From Rhodospirillales bacterium (lineage in GTDB: Bacteria > Pseudomonadota > Alphaproteobacteria > Rhodospirillales > Magnetospirillaceae): DNA of 7,147 bases. Below the pieces are notes generated by a model. It did no database searches, was not told where the DNA came from, and saw only the letters and a program-made list of their open reading frames with translations. Shown in pieces: positions 1-7,147 of the stretch; position 1 is the stretch's first letter; the number at the start of each line of letters is the position of its first letter. Made by a program: the position numbers and the translations under genes. Location of the stretch: contig JASHSH010000156.1 of the NCBI GenBank assembly GCA_030040955.1, positions 1 to 7,147 on the forward strand, written 5' to 3'.

Positions 1-317
1 GGCCAGGTGGACAAGGAGGCGCCGATCCATCTCGACGGCTTCGTGACGCGCCGCGAGCTCGACCAGATCATCCGCATCGGCGGCATGTGCGATCTCACCG
101 GGTGGATTTCGGCGCCGACGGAAGCCCGATCGCGGCCAGCGTGAACGAACGCGTCACCAGCGTGCCGCGCGAGCGGGCGAACAGCCGCCCCGTCGTCGGC
201 GTCGCGCAAGGCCAGGCCAAGATCGCCGCTATCGCCACCGCGCTGCGCGGCCGCCTGATCAACGGACTGATCACCAACGAGACCACCGCCCGCGCCGTGC
301 TCGCCGTTGCCGGCTGA
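1..317 (+). pseudogene. SorC-family transcriptional regulator, 3' end only, frameshifted
   Basis: This is the C-terminal part of a SorC/DeoR-type sugar-binding regulator; the N-terminal DNA-binding domain lies outside the window. Reading from base 1 in frame 1 gives APIHLDGFVTRRELDQII and then DLTGW, which matches the family's conserved effector-binding segment. That frame then runs into a TGA at 142-144. The family match resumes in frame 3 from about 105-110 (FGADGSPIAASVNERV, then VVGVAQGQAKIAAIATALRGRLINGLITNE) and ends at TGA 315-317. The family expects TGWxFxADG, so a single missing base around 100-108, beside GGG and GG runs, explains the break. It is either a real mutation that removes roughly the last 65-70 residues or a sequencing error. 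SorC proteins bind a sugar or sugar phosphate in this domain and control the neighbouring catabolic operon. The gene is co-directional with the polyol transporter operon that starts 272 bp downstream, so that operon is the likely target. Family call is firm; pseudogene status is not. Confidence 0.78.
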
Positions 318-343
318 ACCGGCCGCGTCCGGCGCCGCGCAAA

Positions 344-463
344 ATCTCGGTTTGCCTTCCCCTTCGAGACATTTTTCGCCTCATCCTGAGGGATCGCCGC
401 GCCGAGCGCGGCGATCGTCTCGAAGGAGAGACGAAAAATCCTCAGGGTGAGGCAAACCGAGAT
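344..463. repeat. Compound intergenic palindromic repeat (Hyphomicrobiales type)
   Basis: The element is a set of nested inverted repeats between the regulator and the transporter operon. Outer arms 344-357 and 450-463 are perfect 14-bp complements. Two self-complementary boxes of the form CCTCA-N3-TGAGG lie at 379-391 and 440-452. CCTTCGAGAC at 361-370 is complementary to 417-426. ATTTTTCG at 371-378 is complementary to 432-439. The centre is a perfect 10-bp hairpin, 392-401 with 407-416, and a 5-nt loop. The module order differs on the two sides, so the pairs cannot all form at once and alternative folds compete. Palindromes with CCTCATCCTGAGG and TCTCGAAGG cores are very common between genes in Bradyrhizobium and relatives (from memory, not searched). 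The folded RNA could also end or stabilise the regulator transcript. No open frame here looks coding. Confidence 0.75.
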
Positions 464-478
464 CGTGGAAGTTTCGGC

Positions 479-513
479 TTGACTCGCCGCTGCCCAGCGT
501 GTGAGCATATGAT
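479..513 (+). promoter_or_regulatory. Candidate promoter of the polyol transporter operon
   Basis: TTGACT at 479-484 is a good match to a sigma-70 -35 box. The only AT-rich stretch downstream is inside the first operator palindrome: TATGAT at 508-513 resembles a -10 box, but its 23-bp spacing is longer than the usual 16-19, while hexamers at normal spacing (502-508) match poorly. The call therefore rests on position, about 80-110 bp before the first gene, and on the overlap with the operator, which would suit a promoter dependent on the SorC protein. Weak call. Confidence 0.3.
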
Positions 514-534
514 CACAAGATGAGCGAATGCTCA
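502..534. promoter_or_regulatory. Twin 14-bp palindromes, likely SorC-type operator
   Basis: Two similar palindromes sit side by side. TGAGCATATGATCA at 502-515 pairs at 6 of 7 positions, and TGAGCGAATGCTCA at 521-534 has the half-site TGAGC perfectly inverted around a 4-bp centre. They share the pattern TGAGCNNATGNTCA and their centres are 19 bp apart, close to two helical turns, so two dimers or one tetramer could bind nearly the same DNA face. SorC-family proteins commonly act as tetramers, and the regulator's gene lies immediately upstream. Assignment to that protein is inferred from the repeat geometry and location, not from a known consensus. Confidence 0.55.
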
Positions 535-589
535 TATAAGAAATACGGGAGCAGACGTACCCAACGACCGAACAATCTGGGAGGAGACA

Positions 590-1906
<1,317 letters not shown>

Positions 1907-1920
1907 GAAGCTCCTCCTGA

Positions 1921-1945
1921 GCGGGCGCACTGCCTTCGCGCCCGC
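1921..1945 (+). promoter_or_regulatory. GC-rich hairpin after the binding-protein gene (first of two)
   Basis: GCGGGCGC at 1921-1928 pairs perfectly with 1938-1945, giving an 8-bp stem and a 9-nt loop, 15 nt after the stop codon. No T-run follows. It stands directly before a second, longer hairpin, and the pair probably protects the upstream message from 3' exonucleases. Confidence 0.5.
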
Positions 1946-1949
1946 GCCT

Positions 1950-1977
1950 GAACCACCCGGCTCGCGCCGGGTGGTTC
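1950..1977 (+). terminator. Intra-operon hairpin, partial terminator or mRNA stabiliser
   Basis: GAACCACCCGG at 1950-1960 pairs perfectly with 1967-1977 (11-bp stem, 6-nt loop). The bases after it (CCTTCTTGCG) hold only a poor T-tract, so full termination is unlikely. Such hairpins between a binding-protein gene and its permease genes are well known in ABC operons, where they keep the binding-protein message in excess. The permease gene begins 35 nt downstream and has only a weak ribosome site, consistent with lower output. Confidence 0.6.
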
Positions 1978-2011
1978 CCTTCTTGCGTCCGTACGCGGGC
2001 TGAGCGGCGAC

Positions 2012-2884
2012 ATGGCGACACGGCAGACCCAGATACTCGGCAGGTCGGTCACCGCGCCCTCGGTGCTGCTCCTGCTGGCCTGGTCGCTGGCGCCGCTGGC
2101 CGCCACCATCTACTTCTCCTTCACCTACTACAACCTGCTGAACCCGGCCTCCGGCCAGTTCGTCGGCATCGACAACTACAGCTATTTCCTCACCGACCCG
2201 GCTTTCCTGGCCTCGCTGAAGAACACCCTGGTCCTGGTCGGCTCGGTCCTCGTCATCACGGTGGTGCTGGGCACGCTGGTCGCGGTGCTGATGAACCAGC
2301 CGGTGATCGGCCTCAACATCGTCCGGCTGATGGTGATCGCGCCCTTCTTCGTCATGCCGACGGTCAGCGCGCTGGTGTGGAAGAACCTGCTGATGCACCC
2401 GGTCTCGGGCCTGTTCGCCTGGATCGCCAACTCGCTCGGCCTGCATCCGATCGACTGGTTCGCCAACGCGCCGATGCTGGCGGTGATCCTGATCGTCGCC
2501 TGGCAGTGGCTGCCCTTCGCCACGCTGATCCTGCTCACCGCGCTCCAGTCGCTCGACGGCGAGCAGCTCGAGGCGGCGGAAATGGACGGGGCCGGCCCGT
2601 TCTCGACCTTCTTCTACATCACGCTCGCCCATCTCGCGCGGCCGATCACCGTGGTGATCCTGATCGAGACGATCTTCCTGCTCTCCGTGTTCGCGGAGAT
2701 TTTCGTCACCACCGGCGGCGGGCCGGGCCTCGCCACCACCAACATCGCCTTCCTGATCTATTCGCAGGCGCTGATCCAGTACGATGTCGGCGGCGCCTCG
2801 GCGGGCGGCATCGTCGCGGTGATCCTCGCCAACATCGTGGCGACCTTCCTGGTCCGCCTGGTCGGCAAGAATCTGGAGGCGTGA
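2012..2884 (+). CDS. smoF: Polyol ABC transporter permease (SmoF/MtlF-like)
   Basis: This 290-residue inner-membrane protein is one half of the importer's channel (binding-protein-dependent transport, MalF-type fold). About six hydrophobic segments can be seen: roughly 16-37, 68-94, 103-127, 152-175, 210-231 and 260-285. The EAA loop, which docks on the ATPase, begins at Glu187 (EAAEMDGAG, with the invariant Gly193) and runs to about 206. The segment FVTTGGGPGLATTNIAFLIY after it is typical of the MalF/SmoF subfamily. The start is the ATG after GAGCGGCGAC, a weak ribosome site; it gives a short cytoplasmic N-terminus before the first membrane helix, as in homologues. The gene follows the double hairpin and ends 1 bp before the next permease start, so the two permeases are probably translationally coupled and made in equal amounts. 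Confidence 0.93.
   Translation: MATRQTQILGRSVTAPSVLLLLAWSLAPLAATIYFSFTYYNLLNPASGQFVGIDNYSYFLTDPAFLASLKNTLVLVGSVLVITVVLGTLVAVLMNQPVIGLNIVRLMVIAPFFVMPTVSALVWKNLLMHPVSGLFAWIANSLGLHPIDWFANAPMLAVILIVAWQWLPFATLILLTALQSLDGEQLEAAEMDGAGPFSTFFYITLAHLARPITVVILIETIFLLSVFAEIFVTTGGGPGLATTNIAFLIYSQALIQYDVGGASAGGIVAVILANIVATFLVRLVGKNLEA
2875..2879 (+). promoter_or_regulatory. Ribosome binding site GGAGG that fixes a TTG start
   Basis: A consensus GGAGG sits within the last codons of the first permease gene, 6 nt before TTG at 2886. No ATG or GTG in that frame nearby has such a site, and the next in-frame ATG (2973) lies inside the first membrane helix region, so TTG is the best start for the second permease. 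Confidence 0.75.
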
Positions 2885-2885
2885 C

Positions 2886-3716
2886 TTGGCCCGCGCGACC
2901 AGCCGCACCCGCATCGCCGTCTCCACCGCCGCCGCCTGGATCGTGGGGCTGGCGATCTTCTTCCCGATCCTGTGGATGGTGCTTGCCAGCTTCAAGACCG
3001 AGCTCGACGCCTTCGCCATTCCGCCCAAGTTCCTGTTCTTCGACTGGACGCTGGAGAATTACGGCGTCGTGCAGAAGCGCAGCGACTATGTGCTGCACGC
3101 CTACAACTCGATCGTCATCGCCGGCGGCGCGACGCTGATCGCGCTGCTGATCGCCATCCCCGCGGCCTGGGCGATGGCCTTCGCGCCGACCAAGCGCACG
3201 CGCGGCACGCTGTTGTGGATGCTGTCGACCAAGATGATGCCCCCGGTCGGCGTGCTGGTGCCGATGTACCTGTTCTTCCGCGATGTCGGCCTGCTGGATA
3301 CGCGCGCCGGGCTGATCGGCGTGCTGTGCCTGGGCAACCTGCCGATCGTCATCTGGATGCTGTTCACCTATTTCAAGGAAGTGCCGAAGGACATATTGGA
3401 GGCGGCGCGCATGGACGGCGCGACGCTGGCCAAGGAGCTGATCTTCGTGCTCGCCCCGATGAGCGTTCCGGGCATCGCCTCGACGCTGCTGCTCAATTTC
3501 ATCCTGGCCTGGAACGAGGCGTTCTGGACGCTGAACCTGTCCTCGGCGGACGCCGCGCCCTTGACCGTGTTCATCGCCTCCTATTCGAGCCCGGAGGGGT
3601 TGTTCTGGGCCAAGCTGTCGGCGGCTTCGACGCTTGCCATCGCGCCGATCCTCGTGCTCGGCTGGCTGTCTCAGCGCCAGCTCGTGCGCGGCCTCACCTT
3701 CGGCGCGGTCAAATAA
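2886..3716 (+). CDS. smoG: Polyol ABC transporter permease (SmoG/MtlG-like)
   Basis: This 276-residue protein is the second channel subunit (MalG-type). It starts at TTG, supported by GGAGG at 2875-2879 and by the N-terminus it gives: a basic stretch (ARATSRTRIAVS) followed by a first membrane helix at about 14-36. Further hydrophobic segments lie near 70-100, 107-130, 142-160, 195-215 and 245-265. The EAA loop starts at Glu172 (EAARMDGAT, Gly178) and ends in APMSVPG, as expected for the subunit that contacts the ATPase. The motif LSTKMMPPVGVLVPMYLFF is characteristic of the polyol subgroup. It begins 1 bp after the stop of the first permease gene and ends in TAA, 23 bp before the ATPase gene. 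A generic carbohydrate permease name would also be correct; the polyol assignment comes from context and subgroup motifs. Confidence 0.93.
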   Translation: MARATSRTRIAVSTAAAWIVGLAIFFPILWMVLASFKTELDAFAIPPKFLFFDWTLENYGVVQKRSDYVLHAYNSIVIAGGATLIALLIAIPAAWAMAFAPTKRTRGTLLWMLSTKMMPPVGVLVPMYLFFRDVGLLDTRAGLIGVLCLGNLPIVIWMLFTYFKEVPKDILEAARMDGATLAKELIFVLAPMSVPGIASTLLLNFILAWNEAFWTLNLSSADAAPLTVFIASYSSPEGLFWAKLSAASTLAIAPILVLGWLSQRQLVRGLTFGAVK

Positions 3717-3739
3717 GGCGGAAGCCGGGAAGGCGGAAC

Positions 3740-4753
3740 ATGGCCAGCATCACACTCCAGGGCGTGCGCAAGACCTTCGGCGCGGTCGAGGTGATCCCCG
3801 GGGTCGATCTCGCGATCGAGGACAAGTCCTTCGTCGTGTTCGTCGGCCCCTCGGGCTGCGGCAAGTCGACCCTGCTGCGCCTGATCGCCGGGCTGGAGGA
3901 CGTGACCGCGGGCCAGATCCGCATCGACGGCGTCGACGTCGTGCAGGTGCCGCCGGCGAAGCGCGGACTCAGCATGGTGTTCCAGTCCTACGCGCTCTAT
4001 CCGCATATGAGCGTGCGCGGCAACATCGCCTTCGCGCTCAAGATGGCGGGCATGAACAAGGCCGAGATCGACCGCCGGGTGACCGCGGCCGCCGCCACTC
4101 TCAATCTCACCCCCTATCTCGACCGCAAGCCGCGCGACCTCTCGGGCGGGCAGCGCCAGCGCGTGGCGATCGGGCGCGCGATCGTGCGCGAGCCCAAGGG
4201 CTTCCTGTTCGACGAGCCGCTCTCGAATCTCGACGCCGCGCTGCGCGTGCAGATGCGGCTCGAGATCGCCACCTTGCAGAAGAGCCTGGGCACCACCGCG
4301 ATCTACGTCACCCACGACCAGGTCGAGGCGATGACCATGGCCGACAAGATCGTGGTGCTGAACGCCGGCCGCATCGAGCAGTACGGCTCGCCGCTCGAAC
4401 TCTACGAGCGGCCCGCCAACCTGTTCGTCGCCGGCTTCATCGGCAGCCCGAAGATGAACTTCGTCACCGGCGCGCCGGCGGCCGCCCTCGGCGCGGCCAC
4501 CATCGGGGTGCGGCCCGAGCATGTCGCGGTGCGTCCGGGCGCGGATGGGCCGCGGGGAAGCTGGAGCGGCCGGGTCACGGTCGCCGAGCATCTCGGCAGC
4601 GACACCTTCCTGTTCGCCGACACCGAGCTGGGCACCGTCACCGTGCGCGCCGCCGGCGAGATCGGGCTCAAGCCGGGCGATTCCGTGCGCCTGATCCCCG
4701 ATTCCGCCCGCATCCATCGCTTCGACCAGGCCGGCCGCGCCATCCGCGGCTGA
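3740..4753 (+). CDS. smoK: Polyol ABC transporter ATP-binding protein (SmoK/MtlK-like, MalK/UgpC family)
   Basis: This 337-residue protein is the ATPase that would power the importer as a homodimer on the cytoplasmic face. All nucleotide-binding motifs are intact: Walker A GPSGCGKST at 36-44, Q-loop Gln82, signature LSGGQRQR at 134-141, Walker B FLFDEP at 155-160 with catalytic Glu159, D-loop SNLD at 162-165 and switch His192. The MalK-type linker FIGSPKMNF (233-241) and IGVRPEH (255-261) lead into a C-terminal TOBE domain, which in this family helps recognise the substrate or regulators. The protein is somewhat shorter than MalK (about 370 residues), as is usual for the polyol subgroup. The ATG follows a purine-rich GAAGGCGG. 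In-frame codons continue far upstream without a stop, but they overlap the permease gene in another frame and carry no family match. Automated annotation may name it UgpC; the neighbours favour a polyol role. Confidence 0.94.
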   Translation: MASITLQGVRKTFGAVEVIPGVDLAIEDKSFVVFVGPSGCGKSTLLRLIAGLEDVTAGQIRIDGVDVVQVPPAKRGLSMVFQSYALYPHMSVRGNIAFALKMAGMNKAEIDRRVTAAAATLNLTPYLDRKPRDLSGGQRQRVAIGRAIVREPKGFLFDEPLSNLDAALRVQMRLEIATLQKSLGTTAIYVTHDQVEAMTMADKIVVLNAGRIEQYGSPLELYERPANLFVAGFIGSPKMNFVTGAPAAALGAATIGVRPEHVAVRPGADGPRGSWSGRVTVAEHLGSDTFLFADTELGTVTVRAAGEIGLKPGDSVRLIPDSARIHRFDQAGRAIRG

Positions 4754-4791
4754 GCGCGAGTCCTTCACCCGCCAACCGAGAAGAGGGCGAC

Positions 4792-5565
4792 ATGTATCTC
4801 GACAGACTGAAGCTGGATGGCCGCGTCGCCCTGGTCACCGGAGGCGGGCGCGGCATCGGACTGGCCTGCGTCGAGGCGCTGGCGGAGACCGGGGCCAAGA
4901 CGATCATTGCCGATGCCGACGCCAAGATCGCCGAGGAAGGCCGCGCCGCGATGAAGGCGAAGGGCTACGCCGTCGAGGTGGTCGGCCTCGACGTGACCAG
5001 TTCGGGCCGGGTGAACGAGGTCGCGGACGACGTGGTGAAGCGTCACAGGAAGATCGACATCCTGGTCAACAATGCCGGCATCGCGCGCAGCGAAACCCCG
5101 GCCGAGACCGTCACCGACGAGCATTGGCTCAACGTGCTCGACGTCAATCTGAACGGCGTGTTCTGGTGCTGCCGCGCCTTCGGCCGGCACATGCTGAAGG
5201 CGAAATCGGGCTCGATCGTCAATGTCGGCTCGATGTCGGGCTTCATCGTCAACAAGCCGCAGGAGCAGTGCTTCTACAACGCCTCCAAGGCCGGCGTGCA
5301 CCACCTGACCAAGTCCCTCGCCGCCGAATGGGGCGCGCGCGGGGTGCGCGTCAACGCGGTCGCGCCCACCTATATCGAGACGCCGCTCAACGCCTTCGTG
5401 AAGAAGCGGCCCGCGATGTACGACGCCTGGATCGGCTCCACCCCGATGGCGCGCCTCGGCCAGGTCGAGGAGGTCGCCTCGGTCGTGCAGTTCCTCGCCT
5501 CCGACGCGGCGAGCCTGATGACCGGCAGCATCGTCCTGGTCGACGGCGGCTATACCTGCTGGTAG
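4792..5565 (+). CDS. SDR-family NAD-dependent polyol dehydrogenase (putative)
   Basis: This 257-residue protein is a classical short-chain dehydrogenase/reductase. It shows the cofactor motif TGGGRGIG (16-23), NNAG (93-96), and the catalytic set Asn119, Ser149, Tyr162 and Lys166 (YNASK). Asp41 at the end of the second strand (IIADAD) indicates NAD rather than NADP. The segment KPQEQCFYNASKAGVHHLTKSLAAEW and the C-terminal DGGYTCW resemble mannitol, arabinitol and ribitol dehydrogenases of this family. As the last gene of the transporter operon, 38 bp after the ATPase gene, it most likely oxidises the imported sugar alcohol to a ketose in the cytoplasm. It does not look like the Rhodobacter SmoS sorbitol dehydrogenase as I remember that sequence, so the symbol is withheld. 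The ATG follows GAGGG at 4783-4787. Another ketone or sugar-lactone type substrate is possible; the family call is certain. Confidence 0.92.
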   Translation: MYLDRLKLDGRVALVTGGGRGIGLACVEALAETGAKTIIADADAKIAEEGRAAMKAKGYAVEVVGLDVTSSGRVNEVADDVVKRHRKIDILVNNAGIARSETPAETVTDEHWLNVLDVNLNGVFWCCRAFGRHMLKAKSGSIVNVGSMSGFIVNKPQEQCFYNASKAGVHHLTKSLAAEWGARGVRVNAVAPTYIETPLNAFVKKRPAMYDAWIGSTPMARLGQVEEVASVVQFLASDAASLMTGSIVLVDGGYTCW

Positions 5566-5590
5566 GCGGGGCCGCGCCGGGGCCAAACAA

Positions 5591-5622
5591 AAAGGGCGGG
5601 GCGAAACTTCGCCCCGCCCTTT
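5591..5622. terminator. Bidirectional intrinsic terminator between the operon and groEL
   Basis: AAAGGGCGGGGCGA at 5591-5604 pairs perfectly with 5609-5622 (14-bp stem, 4-nt loop). The stem is GC-rich and is bounded by AAA on one side and TTT on the other. Reading + it ends in TTTCC, and reading - it ends in TTTGTTTGG, so it can serve both convergent units. It lies 25 nt past the dehydrogenase stop and 18 nt past the groEL stop. Confidence 0.9.
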
Positions 5623-5640
5623 CCGCCCGGACGTTCGGGA

Positions 5641-7147
<1,507 letters not shown>

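Noticed and set aside
4001..4020. CATATGAGCG inside the ATPase gene as a third operator half-site
   Set aside because: There is no inverted partner at the right spacing and it lies within conserved coding sequence (YPHMSVRGN), so chance is the simplest explanation.
3671..4768. Long - strand frame opposite the ATPase gene
   Set aside because: It shadows a gene whose every nucleotide-binding motif is intact; its composition is His/Asp/Arg-rich with no recognisable domain.

Overview
The window is high-GC DNA (about two thirds G+C by eye) with strong third-position G/C bias. It comes from an alphaproteobacterium, most likely of the order Hyphomicrobiales (Rhizobiales). Three things point there: a SmoE/F/G/K-type polyol ABC transporter operon downstream of a SorC-family regulator, a layout known from Rhodobacter and rhizobia; an intergenic palindrome built from CCTCA-N3-TGAGG and CTTCGAGAC/GTCTCGAAG modules like those scattered through Bradyrhizobium-type genomes; and an alphaproteobacterial-looking GroEL. 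Genus cannot be set from the sequence alone.

Layout on the + strand: positions 1-317 hold the 3' end of a SorC-family sugar-responsive regulator whose reading frame is broken by an apparent one-base loss near 100-108. Positions 318-589 are intergenic and hold a compound palindromic repeat (344-463), two adjacent 14-bp operator-like palindromes (502-515 and 521-534) and a weak promoter candidate. Then come a periplasmic polyol-binding protein (590-1906), two tandem hairpins (1921-1977), two inner-membrane permeases (2012-2884 and 2886-3716), the ATPase (3740-4753) and an NAD-type short-chain dehydrogenase (4792-5565). All five genes point the same way with short gaps, so they look like one operon. 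A strong palindromic terminator (5591-5622) separates them from groEL, which lies on the - strand from 5641 to the window edge and lacks only its first ~42 codons.

How the parts fit: the binding protein captures a sugar alcohol (a sorbitol, mannitol or arabitol type of substrate) in the periplasm, the two permeases and the ATPase dimer import it, and the dehydrogenase would oxidise it to a ketose in the cytoplasm. The SorC protein, if intact in the living cell, would sense the substrate or a derivative and act on the twin palindromes in front of the binding-protein gene. groEL is a convergent housekeeping neighbour with no evident functional link.

I see no undescribed system here. The points most worth checking are the broken regulator next to an apparently intact operator and operon, the twin operator, the compound repeat, and the hairpin pair after the binding-protein gene.
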